64,000 nucleotides of DNA. It comes from Streptosporangiaceae bacterium NEAU-GS5. GTDB lineage: Bacteria > Actinomycetota > Actinomycetes > Streptosporangiales > Streptosporangiaceae. Shown piece after piece: positions 1-7,987 of the stretch. The position numbers and the translations under genes were made by a program. Location of the stretch: positions 62,001-126,000 of the forward strand of contig JAGFNW010000019.1 of assembly GCA_017592665.1 (NCBI GenBank), written 5' to 3'. Each line of letters starts with the position of its first letter. The stretch's first letter is position 1. The notes under the pieces were generated by a model. That model ran no database searches, was not told the DNA's origin, and saw only the letters and a program-made list of their open reading frames with translations.

Positions 1-433
1 CCACGCGCGAGTCGGTGACGCCGAGCGTGACTCCGGCGAGCACCGTGCCCGTGCCCAGGGTGACGATGATGGACGGCACCCCGGCGAACACCGACAGGAC
101 CGCGTTGAGCGCCCCGAACGCGGCGCACACCAGCAGCGTCATCACGATGGCCGGGCCGGGCGCCCAGCCGTCCCGCCCGTCGAGCACGGCCAGCAGGCAG
201 CCGCCGAATCCGACCACCGAGCCGATGGACAGGTCGAACTCCTCCACGGCGAGGGTCGCGAGCAGGCCGAGGGTGGCGATGAGGATGACCGTCTGGGTGC
301 TGAGGATCAGCTTGATCGTGGAGGTGGAGGCGAAGCTGTCCGACCGCAGCGCGAAGAAGGCGATCACCAGCAGCCAGACGACCGGGACCGCGTACCGCTC
401 CAGCGTGGCCCCGAGCACGTTGCGGCCGTTCAT
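1..433 (-). CDS. Sugar-type ABC transporter permease (RbsC/BPD_transp_2 family), 3' part missing
   Basis: Inner-membrane permease of a ribose-type ABC importer. The 144 visible residues begin MNGRNVLGATLERYAV and contain three to four hydrophobic segments. The sequence EEFDLSIGSVVGF, around residue 64, is the conserved region of the RbsC/XylH family, and the later GVPSIIVTLGTG fits the next conserved loop. The ATG overlaps the TGA of the isochorismatase-fold gene (ATGA), so it is translationally coupled as the sixth gene of the operon led by the GntR gene. The C-terminal half lies beyond base 1. The substrate is unknown; the neighbours suggest an amide or cyclic imide compound rather than a plain sugar (inference). 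Confidence 0.85.
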   Translation of the reverse strand, partial: MNGRNVLGATLERYAVPVVWLLVIAFFALRSDSFASTSTIKLILSTQTVILIATLGLLATLAVEEFDLSIGSVVGFGGCLLAVLDGRDGWAPGPAIVMTLLVCAAFGALNAVLSVFAGVPSIIVTLGTGTVLAGVTLGVTDSRV

Positions 434-1065
434 GACGGAGCGCCTTTGAGCCGGGCGATCACCAGGTCCTCGTCCCACACCTCGCCGTATTTGGCGGCGA
501 TGTCGAACAGGTTCGCCTCGTGCGGACCGGCCGCCCGGTCGCCGACCGCCTGCCGTGCGACGACGGGCAGGTAGCCGTGCTGGATGGCGTCCACGGCGGT
601 GGCCCGCACACAGCCGGACGTGCTCACGCCGGTGATGACCAGCGTGTCGATGCGGCCGGAGGCGAGGGTGGCCGACAGCGACGTGCCGAAGAAGGCGCTC
701 GCGTACTGCTTGACGATGACCAGTTCGTCGGCGCGTGGCGCCACCTCGGGCATGATCTCCCCGAGGCCGCCCGGCGCCCCGTCGACGAAGTGGCGGAGCG
801 CGCCCACCTTGCGGAAGAACAGCCCGCCGTCCCGCCCGCCCGGCCCGTACGCGACGCGGGTGTGCAGCACGGGCACCCCCGCCTCACGCGCCGCCGCGAT
901 GATCCGGGCGGCCGAGTCGAGGCAGTCGCCGCTGCCCATGTAGAGCTCGGCGCCCGGCTGGAAGTACGCGCGCACCATGTCGATCGCGATCACGGCGGGC
1001 CGTTCGCCCCACTCGATCGCGCGCCCGAACCCGGCGTCCGCGTAGTCGGCGGTCAGGTCGTTCAT
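430..1065 (-). CDS. Isochorismatase-fold amidohydrolase (N-carbamoylsarcosine amidase-like)
   Basis: Cysteine hydrolase of the isochorismatase superfamily, 211 residues, the usual length. The expected catalytic triad is visible: Asp29 in AIDMVRAYF, Lys119 in IVKQYASAFFGT and Cys152 in STSGCVRATAVDA. Members hydrolyse N-carbamoyl amino acids, nicotinamide or isochorismate. Lying next to hydantoinase/oxoprolinase subunits, an N-carbamoyl amide product of ring opening is a reasonable substrate guess, but this is inference. It overlaps hyuB upstream (ATGA) and the permease downstream (ATGA). It is likely cytoplasmic. Confidence 0.88.
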   Translation of the reverse strand: MNDLTADYADAGFGRAIEWGERPAVIAIDMVRAYFQPGAELYMGSGDCLDSAARIIAAAREAGVPVLHTRVAYGPGGRDGGLFFRKVGALRHFVDGAPGGLGEIMPEVAPRADELVIVKQYASAFFGTSLSATLASGRIDTLVITGVSTSGCVRATAVDAIQHGYLPVVARQAVGDRAAGPHEANLFDIAAKYGEVWDEDLVIARLKGAPS

Positions 1066-2933
1066 ACGGCGACCGGTGGCTTGGGCGCCGGCAGGCCGGT
1101 CTCGGCCTCGCAGTTGTCCAGGACCTCCTCAAGCGGCGGGCCCATGTTGAAGACAGGCGGGCTCGCCGGGCGATCGGCCGCGAGTTCGGCGCGCAGCGTC
1201 GTGGTGGCGTCGGCGTCGACCTCGGCGGCCTCGGTCACCACGACGCCGTAGCGCCGGGCGCCCTCGGCGCTGACCAGCCCGCGCCGCACCTCACGGGCGA
1301 CCAGCTCGGCGTCGCGGGCCAGCGGGTCGCCCCAGCCGCCACCACCCCAGGTGACGAAGTGCAGCACGTCGCCGCGGGCCACGGCCACGCCGTGCACCTT
1401 GCTCGGCAGGATCTCGGTGCTTCCGTCGGCCCGCTGGATCCACTTGCGGCTGCGCGCGCCGGGGTCGCCGCCGTTGACGCCCCACGGGTAGGTCAGCCAG
1501 CGGTCGTCGTGGATGGCGATGGTGCCCGGTTGCAGGAACCGGTAGGCCACGTCCACCCCGTTGCCGCCGCGGTGCAGGCCCGCGCCGCCCGTGTCGGCGA
1601 CGGTCTCCCACCGCTCGATGCGCAGCGGATAGTACGACTCGAGGTATTCGCAGGGGATGTTCACGAACGACGGCCACAGCGAGTGCCCGTCCGGGCCGTC
1701 GCCGATGGGCCGGCCGGGGATGCCGCCGAAGCCGATCGAGTAGAGCTGGAACCACTCGCCGGCGCGCTCGCCGTCCGCGTAGTAGCCCGAATACATGAAG
1801 TGCGGCGAGGAGGAGAAGCCGGCGGCGTTCAGCAGGTCGGGCGTCTTCTGCCCGAGCAGGCCGCCGAACAGGTCGAAGATGCGCCCCACGCCGTGGTTTC
1901 TGGCGTTGAGCGCGGACGGGAAGTCCGGCTTCCAGAACGTCTTCGCCGGAATGTGCACATCCACGAGTGGATAGAAGCCGTCGTTCCACAGGATCTGCGG
2001 GTCGGCCACGGTGATCATGTAGATGCCGAAGAACATCCGGGCCAGGTTCTCGTTCAGGTAGTAGTTGATCGGCCCGGACGACTGCGGCGCGCTGCCGGTG
2101 AAGTCGAGCAGCACCTTGTCGCCGGTGCGGGTCAGCGACAGCGTCAGCTTGTACGGCCCGTGCCCGACTCCGTCGTCGCAGATGTAGTCGGAGAAACTGA
2201 TCGTCTCGCCGTCCTCGAACAGCATGGTCAGCAGCGCCTTCATGGCCCGGTAGTTCCGGTCGAGCAGGGCGTCGAGCGCCGAGACGTAGGTGTCGACGCC
2301 GAAGCGGGCGCACAGCTCCTGGATGCGCCGCGACGCCGTACGGCAGGCGGCGACGATGCCGTTGAGGTCGGCCCGGTTCCAGTCGGGCTGGCGCACCTGG
2401 TTGAGGATGATCCGGAGCGCGTCCTCGTTCAGCCTGCCCTTGGCGTACAGCTTGAACGGAGGGATCAGCACGCCCTCCTCGTAGATGGTGTGCGCGTCGG
2501 TCGGCATGGAGCACACGGCCTTGCCGCCCACGTCCGACATGTGACCGAACATGGAGGCCCAGCCCACCACCCGCCCGCTCACGTAGATCGGCATCACGAC
2601 CAGCCAGTCGTTGGCGTGGCTGATGGCGCCGTCGCACGAGTAGGGGTCGGAGGTGAGCAGGACGTCGCCGTCCTCGATGGTCCCCTCGTAGCGGTCGAGC
2701 AGGGCGGGGATGGACAGCCCGAACTGGCCGACCACCATCTTGCCGTCCGGGTCGCCGATGAGGGGGAACTCGTCGTGCTGCTCGCGGATGCCGGGGCTGA
2801 GCGCCGTGCGGAAGAGCACCTCGTCCATCTCGTAGCGCGCGTTGCGCAGCGCGTTCTCGATGATGTCCAGGGTCACCGGGTCGACCTCGACCCGGTCGAC
2901 CTCGCCCGCGGCGGTCTGAATGATCGTTGCCAT
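1062..2933 (-). CDS. hyuB: Hydantoinase B/oxoprolinase family subunit
   Basis: Large subunit of the ATP-dependent hydantoinase/5-oxoprolinase/acetone carboxylase group, 623 residues, full length. The N-terminal DPVTLDIIENALRNARYEM and the following SPGIREQHDEFPLIGD region are typical of HyuB. It works with HyuA, encoded three bases upstream, on a cyclic imide or a similar ATP-activated substrate. The ATG at 2933 directly follows the TGA of hyuA. Hydantoinase, oxoprolinase and carboxylase activities cannot be separated from the sequence alone. Confidence 0.88.
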   Translation of the reverse strand: MATIIQTAAGEVDRVEVDPVTLDIIENALRNARYEMDEVLFRTALSPGIREQHDEFPLIGDPDGKMVVGQFGLSIPALLDRYEGTIEDGDVLLTSDPYSCDGAISHANDWLVVMPIYVSGRVVGWASMFGHMSDVGGKAVCSMPTDAHTIYEEGVLIPPFKLYAKGRLNEDALRIILNQVRQPDWNRADLNGIVAACRTASRRIQELCARFGVDTYVSALDALLDRNYRAMKALLTMLFEDGETISFSDYICDDGVGHGPYKLTLSLTRTGDKVLLDFTGSAPQSSGPINYYLNENLARMFFGIYMITVADPQILWNDGFYPLVDVHIPAKTFWKPDFPSALNARNHGVGRIFDLFGGLLGQKTPDLLNAAGFSSSPHFMYSGYYADGERAGEWFQLYSIGFGGIPGRPIGDGPDGHSLWPSFVNIPCEYLESYYPLRIERWETVADTGGAGLHRGGNGVDVAYRFLQPGTIAIHDDRWLTYPWGVNGGDPGARSRKWIQRADGSTEILPSKVHGVAVARGDVLHFVTWGGGGWGDPLARDAELVAREVRRGLVSAEGARRYGVVVTEAAEVDADATTTLRAELAADRPASPPVFNMGPPLEEVLDNCEAETGLPAPKPPVAV

Positions 2934-2936
2934 GAG

Positions 2937-5030
2937 TCAGGCTCCCGTGGCGCTTGTTTCGGCGGGTCGGATGAGCAGGCTGCCGCTGGGATGGACGGTG
3001 GCCGCGTGGCCGGGCAGCACGAGGGTGGTGGAGTCCATCTCGGTGACGATGGCGGGACCTGGGATGACGTTGCCGGCGAGCAGCCTGTCCCGGTCGTAGA
3101 CGGTGGCCGTGGCGGCGGCGCCGTCGAGGTGCACGGCGGTCTGCCCGGTGACGGCCTGGCTCGCGTCCGCGCCGCCCTCGGCGAGCGCGACGGCCTGCAC
3201 GTGCGGGCGCGGCCCGCTCACGGCCACCCGGATGTTGACCAGTTCGTGCTCGTTGCTGAGCAGGAACGAGAACAGCCGCTCGTGCTCGGCGTCGAAGGCC
3301 GCGCCGAGCGCCTTGAGCCCGCCGCCCGTGCCGTCGAAGCCCGTGCTTTTGAACACGGCCATGTCCACCGGGACCGTGATCTCGAAGCCCTGGCCGTGGT
3401 AGCGGATGTCGGCGTGGCAGGAGACCGTCTGCTCCTCGCGCGGCGCGCCCTCCGCCTCCACGGTCGCCGCGGCGGCCTCGGTCAGCTCGGCCACGATGCC
3501 GCTGAGCTCGGCGTCGGTCAGCTCGGAGAACCGCCGGATGTAGGTGCGGGCCGCCTCGTCGCGCACGCTCGTCGTCGCGTCGCCGTACGCGCAGAGCACG
3601 CCGGGCGACGGCGGAATGATGACGGGCCAGGCGCCGGTGAGCCGGCCGAGGGCGTTGGCGTGCAACGGGCCGGCGCCGCCGAAGGCGACGAGCGCGAACT
3701 CGCGCGGGTCGAAGCCCTGCTGCACGGAGACCAGCCGGAGCGCGCCGAACATGTTCTCGTTGACGATGTCGACGATTCCCGCGGCCGCGGCCTCGACGCT
3801 CGGCAGGCCCATCTCGTCGGCGATCGTGGCGACCGCGGCGCGCGCAGCGGCCCGGTCGAGCCCGATCTCGCCGCCCGCGAGGTCGGTGGGAAGGTAGCCG
3901 AGCACGATGTTGGCGTCGGTCACGGTCGGCGCCTGGCCGCCCTTGCCGTACGCGGCCGGGCCGGGGTCCGCGCCGGCCGACTGGGGCCCGACGCGAAGCG
4001 CCTTCGTCAGCGGCGGCACGTGGGCTATGGAGCCGCCGCCCGCGCCGACCGTGCGCACGTCCACCGAGGCGGAGCGGACCGTGAGGTCGCCGACCCGGGT
4101 CTCCCGGCCGATCCGCGGCTTGCCGGCCTGGACCAGCGCGACGTCGGTGGAGGTGCCGCCCATGTCGAAGGTGAGCAGGTCGGTGAATCCGGCCTGGGCC
4201 GCCGCCCACACCGCGCCGCTGACACCGCCGGCCGGGCCGGACAGCAGCATCGACACCGGGTTGGCCGCGGCCGTGGGCGCGGTGGCCAGGCCACCGTCGC
4301 TGCGCAGGACGTAGAGGCGGCCGCCGATCCCGCTGTCGCCCAGCTTTCCGGCGAGGCTGTCGAGGTAGCGTGCCACCTGCGGCTGCACGTAGCCGTTGGC
4401 GACCGTGGTGACCGTGCGCTCGTATTCGCGGAGCTCGGGCAGGACTCGCGAGGACAGCGAGATCGGGATGCCGGGCAGCTCCTCGGCCGCGATCTCGCCG
4501 ATCCGCCGTTCGTGCCGGCCGTCCACGTACGAGTTGATGAGGGAGACGGCGAGGGCCTGGATCCCGGCGTCGCGGAGGCGGCGTAGCTTGGCCCGGACGT
4601 CGTCCTCGTCGAGCGGCGTGACGATCTCACCATCGGCGCCGATCCGCTCGATCGCCTCGACCGTGTGCTCGAGCGCGGCGAGCGGCTCAGGCTTGGGCCA
4701 GATGATCCAGCCGGCCAGGCCGCCCGGGACGTACGAGCGGGCGATCTGCAGCACCTGCCGGAACCCGTCCGTGGTGACCAGCCCGACCCGCGCGCCCTTG
4801 CCTTCCAGGATGGCGTTGGTCGCCACGGTCGTCCCGTGCAGCACCTGGCTGATGTCCGCCATGGACACGTCCGCGCTGCGGCACGCCTTGCCGATCCCTG
4901 TCAGCACGCCTATTGACTGGTCGTGCGGTGTGGACGAGGTCTTCGCCCGGAACGTATGCCCGGAATCCTCATCTATCAGAAGGATGTCGGTGAAGGTCCC
5001 ACCGACGTCTACGCCCAATCGATAGCGCAT
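2937..5030 (-). CDS. hyuA: Hydantoinase A/oxoprolinase family ATPase subunit
   Basis: ATP-binding subunit partner of HyuB, 697 residues. The actin-like ATPase phosphate loop GVDVGGTFTD lies at residues 6-15, HGTTVATNA at 65-73 and the second phosphate motif DMGGTSTDVAL near residue 288. The family phosphorylates a carbonyl or imide oxygen so that the ring can be opened or carboxylated. The gene lies 17 bases after the CoA-transferase and 3 bases before hyuB, so all are probably on one mRNA. The start at 5030 is an ATG (MRYRLGVDVGG) that matches the usual family N-terminus. Confidence 0.9.
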   Translation of the reverse strand: MRYRLGVDVGGTFTDILLIDEDSGHTFRAKTSSTPHDQSIGVLTGIGKACRSADVSMADISQVLHGTTVATNAILEGKGARVGLVTTDGFRQVLQIARSYVPGGLAGWIIWPKPEPLAALEHTVEAIERIGADGEIVTPLDEDDVRAKLRRLRDAGIQALAVSLINSYVDGRHERRIGEIAAEELPGIPISLSSRVLPELREYERTVTTVANGYVQPQVARYLDSLAGKLGDSGIGGRLYVLRSDGGLATAPTAAANPVSMLLSGPAGGVSGAVWAAAQAGFTDLLTFDMGGTSTDVALVQAGKPRIGRETRVGDLTVRSASVDVRTVGAGGGSIAHVPPLTKALRVGPQSAGADPGPAAYGKGGQAPTVTDANIVLGYLPTDLAGGEIGLDRAAARAAVATIADEMGLPSVEAAAAGIVDIVNENMFGALRLVSVQQGFDPREFALVAFGGAGPLHANALGRLTGAWPVIIPPSPGVLCAYGDATTSVRDEAARTYIRRFSELTDAELSGIVAELTEAAAATVEAEGAPREEQTVSCHADIRYHGQGFEITVPVDMAVFKSTGFDGTGGGLKALGAAFDAEHERLFSFLLSNEHELVNIRVAVSGPRPHVQAVALAEGGADASQAVTGQTAVHLDGAAATATVYDRDRLLAGNVIPGPAIVTEMDSTTLVLPGHAATVHPSGSLLIRPAETSATGA

Positions 5031-5047
5031 GCGCAGTCTCCGTTCGG

Positions 5048-6250
5048 TCAGATCACTCCATCCGCCCGAAGGCGGTCCAACTCCGGGTCACCGAGGCCCA
5101 GCAGGCCGCGGTAGATCTCGTCGTTGCTCGCGCCGAGCGCCGGCCCGGGGCCGCGTACCGACCCGGGCGACGCCGACAGCTTGGGGAACACGTTCTGCAT
5201 GGCGACCTCGCCGAACTCCGGGTGCGCCACGGCGACGATCGCGTCGCGGGCCGCGAAGTGCGGGTCGGCGAACATGTCGCGGGCGCGGTAGATCCGGCCG
5301 GCCGGCACCCCGCCCTCGTGCAGCTTCGCCAGCAGAGTGTCGGAGTCGATGGTCCGGCTCCATTCGGCGATCACGCCGTCCAACTCGTCCATGTGGACGC
5401 CGCGCGCGCTGTGGGTGCGGTAGCGCTCGTCCTGCGCCAGGTCGGGGCGGCCCATCACGTCGGCGAGCCGGCCGAAGACCGTGTCCTGGTTGGCCGCGAT
5501 CAGCACGTCCTGGCCGTCGGCGGTCGGATAGACGTTGCTCGGCGAGACGTTGGGCAGCACCGATCCGGTGCGCTCGCGCTGGTAGCCGGCCGTCTGCCAC
5601 TCGGGCAGCAGCGACTCCATCATGGCGAGCACCGACTCGTAGATGGCCGCGTCGACCACCTGGCCGCGGCCCGAGTTCGTCCGCTCGTGCAGTGCCGTCA
5701 GCGTGCCGATCGTCGCGTACGTCGCGGCGAGCGAGTCCCCAAGGGAGATCCCGGCCCGGGAGGGCGGCATGTCGGCGCTTCCCGTCACGTACCTGATCCC
5801 GCCCATGGCCTCGCCGATCGAGCCGAAGCCGGCGCGCTGCGCGTACGGGCCGGTCTGGCCGAAGCCGGTGACCCGCGTGATGATGAGCCGCGGGTTGAGC
5901 TCCCACAGCCGCTCGGGGCCGAGGCCCCACCGCTCCAGCGTCCCGGGCCGGAAGTTCTCCAGCAGCACGTCGGACTCGGCGGCGATCCGCCGGGCCAGGT
6001 CCTGCCCGGCCTCGGTGCGCAGGTCGCAGGTGACCGACTTCTTGTTGCGCGCCACCACGGGCCACCACAGCGACTTGCCGTACGGCTTCTCGCGGCCCCA
6101 CTCGCGCATCGGGTCGCCCGTGCGCGGGTCCTCCAGTTTGATCACCTCGGCGCCGAAGTCCCCGAGCAACTGGCCGCAGAACGGCCCGGCCAGCAGCTGG
6201 CCGAGTTCCAGCACGCGGACGTCGCGAAGCGGGGCGGGGCGAAGTGTCAC
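5048..6250 (-). CDS. CaiB/BaiF family class III CoA-transferase
   Basis: Moves CoA between carboxylic acids through an enzyme-bound acyl aspartate, in the cytoplasm; 400 residues, the family length. The N-terminal VLELGQLLAGPFCGQLLGD and DFGAEVIKLE are class III hallmarks. Asp172 in GISLGDSLAATYA is in the place of the catalytic aspartate. I chose the GTG at 6250 because GGAGGAG stands just upstream and it overlaps the TGA of the GntR gene (GTGA). The open frame runs further upstream, but that part only mirrors the GntR gene. With the HMG-CoA-lyase-like enzyme across the promoter, it suggests the cluster degrades an acid as its CoA thioester (inference). Confidence 0.9.
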   Translation of the reverse strand: MTLRPAPLRDVRVLELGQLLAGPFCGQLLGDFGAEVIKLEDPRTGDPMREWGREKPYGKSLWWPVVARNKKSVTCDLRTEAGQDLARRIAAESDVLLENFRPGTLERWGLGPERLWELNPRLIITRVTGFGQTGPYAQRAGFGSIGEAMGGIRYVTGSADMPPSRAGISLGDSLAATYATIGTLTALHERTNSGRGQVVDAAIYESVLAMMESLLPEWQTAGYQRERTGSVLPNVSPSNVYPTADGQDVLIAANQDTVFGRLADVMGRPDLAQDERYRTHSARGVHMDELDGVIAEWSRTIDSDTLLAKLHEGGVPAGRIYRARDMFADPHFAARDAIVAVAHPEFGEVAMQNVFPKLSASPGSVRGPGPALGASNDEIYRGLLGLGDPELDRLRADGVI

Positions 6251-6900
6251 GGGGTCTCCTCCACGGCGTGTTTGCGGGGGCCGAGCAGCGAGGCGCGGGC
6301 CGACAGCAGGTGAGCGTGCATGACCGCCTCGGCCCAATCCGGATCCCGGGCGCGCAGCGCCGCGACGATCTCCAGGTGATGGCTGACGCTGCGCCGCATG
6401 GCCGCCTCGTCGAACGAGTGCAGGGTGCGCAGCAGCACCGTGGCGTGGATGAGCGAGCCGATCGTGCTCAGGACCACAGCGCTGCCGGAGAGCCCGTTGA
6501 GCGTGGAGTGGTAGTCGGCGTTGAGCCGATAGACCTCGTCCAGCTCGCCGTGGGCGGCATAGCCGGCGAGCTCGGTCGCGATCTCGTCCAGCTTGTCGAT
6601 GTCGGCGTCGGAGGCGTGGATCGCGGCCGTGCGGGCCGACAGGCCCTCGATCCGGGCGCGGATGAGGAAGATGTGATCGAGGTCGTGGGCCGGATATTCG
6701 ACGACGCGGGCGCCCTTGTTCGTGGTGATCTCCACCAGCCCCTCGGCCGCGAGCAGCCGCAGCGCCTCCCGCACCGGTGTGCGGGACACGCCGAGTTTGT
6801 CGGCCAGCTCGACCTCGCCGAGCCGCTCGCCGGGAGCGTACTCCCCGCTCAGGATCCGCTCGCGCAACCTTTCGACCGCGCGATCGCTCGCTGCTGTCAT
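6247..6900 (-). CDS. GntR-family transcriptional regulator, FadR/FCD subfamily
   Basis: A 217-residue cytoplasmic DNA-binding protein. A winged helix occupies about residues 8-70 (VERLRERILSGEYAPGERL, then KLGVSRTPVREALRLLAAEGLVE) and an all-helical FCD ligand domain follows, with the metal/ligand-type residues DYHSTL and SVSHHLEIV. GGAGG precedes the ATG by six bases. It is the first gene of the leftward catabolic operon and overlaps the CoA-transferase start. It most likely binds the palindrome at 6912-6932 just upstream and so controls itself, the operon and the divergent aldolase/dehydrogenase pair. Confidence 0.93.
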   Translation of the reverse strand: MTAASDRAVERLRERILSGEYAPGERLGEVELADKLGVSRTPVREALRLLAAEGLVEITTNKGARVVEYPAHDLDHIFLIRARIEGLSARTAAIHASDADIDKLDEIATELAGYAAHGELDEVYRLNADYHSTLNGLSGSAVVLSTIGSLIHATVLLRTLHSFDEAAMRRSVSHHLEIVAALRARDPDWAEAVMHAHLLSARASLLGPRKHAVEETP

Positions 6901-6911
6901 CCACTGCCTCC

Positions 6912-6932
6912 GTTAGATTGCATACATCTAAC
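6912..6932. promoter_or_regulatory. Perfect inverted repeat, probable GntR operator (site 1)
   Basis: GTTAGAT and its exact reverse complement ATCTAAC flank the 7-base spacer TGCATAC. The site lies 12 bases upstream of the GntR start. On the minus strand a possible -35 TTGAAA, a 16-base spacer and a -10 TTAGAT overlap the left arm, so a bound regulator would block its own promoter. ATTGCATACA at 6917-6926 recurs exactly at 6979-6988. Operator assignment is inference from position and symmetry. Confidence 0.6.
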
Positions 6933-6978
6933 CCATGAATCGGGCCATTTCAAGGGGTTAGGGACATGTTTCGCTGGT

Positions 6979-6988
6979 ATTGCATACA
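6979..6988. promoter_or_regulatory. Second copy of ATTGCATACA, probable GntR operator (site 2)
   Basis: An exact 10-base repeat of the core of site 1, 62 bases away and 26 bases before the ATG of the divergent aldolase gene. It overlaps a possible -35 (TTGCAT) for that gene and is flanked by the short symmetry GTAT-TGC-ATAC. The pairing of sites at both ends of the divergent intergenic region suggests joint control. Confidence 0.5.
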
Positions 6989-7014
6989 ACTCGGCGACCT
7001 GTTAAACAGTTGCC

Positions 7015-7950
7015 ATGGTGGATCCGGTGCCTGAACCGGTGCTCGAGGTGGTCGAGGTCGGCCCCCGCGACGGGCTGCAGAACGAGAGCGTCCTCCTCGG
7101 CACCGACGCCAAGGTGGCGTATATCGGCGCGCTTGTCGAAGCGGGCCTGCGCAGGATCGAGGCAACCAGCTTCGTGCACCCCGGGCGGGTGCCGCAGATG
7201 GCCGACGCCGAGGCCGTGATGGCCCGGGTCCCGCGCCCGGACGGGGTCAGCTACATCGGCCTGGTGGTCAACGAGCGCGGGCTCGACCGCGCCCTCGACG
7301 CGGGCGTCGACGAGGTCAACGTCGTGGTCGTGTCGACCGAGACGTTCTGCCGGCGCAACCAGGGCATGTCCGTGGCCGAGTCGGTGCGCTCGTTCGGGGT
7401 CATCAGCGCCCGCGCGAAGGCGGCCGGGCTGCGGGTCACCGCGACCGTGGGCGCCAGCTTCGGCTGCCCGTTCGAGGGCGAGGTCGCCCCGGAGACGGTG
7501 GCCGGGCTGGCCCGGCAATGCGCCGAGTCGGGCGCCGACGAGATCGCGCTCGCCGACACGATCGGCGTCGGCGTGCCCGCCGACGTCACGCGCCTGACGG
7601 CCGCCGTGCGCGAGGTGACCGGCCTGCCGCTGCGCTTCCACTTCCACAACACGCGGAACACGGGGTACGCCAACGCGCTCGCCGCCGTGGCCGCGGGCGC
7701 GAGCGCGCTGGACGCGAGCGCGGGCGGGATCGGCGGCTGCCCGTTCGCCCCGGCCGCCACGGGTAACATCGCCACCGAAGACCTGGCGTACGCGCTGCGC
7801 CGAAGCGGCGTGCCGGTCGACGTCGAGCTGGATCGGCTGCTGGCGGCGTCGGCCCTGGTCGAGGCGGAACTCGGGGCGCACAACCCGGCGCTGCTCGGCC
7901 GCGCCGGCGACTTCCCCGGCACCCTGTCCGAGGAACGGAGCGCAGGATGA
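7015..7950 (+). CDS. Hydroxymethylglutaryl-CoA lyase family protein
   Basis: A 311-residue TIM-barrel aldolase of the HMG-CoA lyase/DRE-metallolyase group. It has VEVGPRDGLQNE at residues 13-24, the His-x-His metal pair in RFHFHNTRN, and the signature GGIGGCPFAPAATGN near 237-251, which carries the active-site cysteine. The family splits 3-hydroxy-3-methylglutaryl-CoA into acetoacetate and acetyl-CoA; in catabolic clusters relatives split other 3-hydroxyacyl-CoAs. The gene diverges from the GntR operon and is followed after 37 bases by a dehydrogenase. I infer a role in the same pathway. Confidence 0.88.
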   Translation: MVDPVPEPVLEVVEVGPRDGLQNESVLLGTDAKVAYIGALVEAGLRRIEATSFVHPGRVPQMADAEAVMARVPRPDGVSYIGLVVNERGLDRALDAGVDEVNVVVVSTETFCRRNQGMSVAESVRSFGVISARAKAAGLRVTATVGASFGCPFEGEVAPETVAGLARQCAESGADEIALADTIGVGVPADVTRLTAAVREVTGLPLRFHFHNTRNTGYANALAAVAAGASALDASAGGIGGCPFAPAATGNIATEDLAYALRRSGVPVDVELDRLLAASALVEAELGAHNPALLGRAGDFPGTLSEERSAG

Positions 7951-7987
7951 GGCTTTTCGCCGGCCATCGCGAAAACGGACGGCCGCG

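Noticed and set aside
1291-4586. Very long open frames on both strands (972 codons minus, 1075 codons plus)
   Set aside because: They overlap hyuA and hyuB in other frames and read as arginine- or alanine-rich shadow protein with no family features; an effect of high G+C content.
5048-6904. A 618-residue CoA-transferase with a long N-terminal extension
   Set aside because: The extension covers the GntR gene in another frame. A GTG with a good ribosome site at 6250 gives the normal family length.
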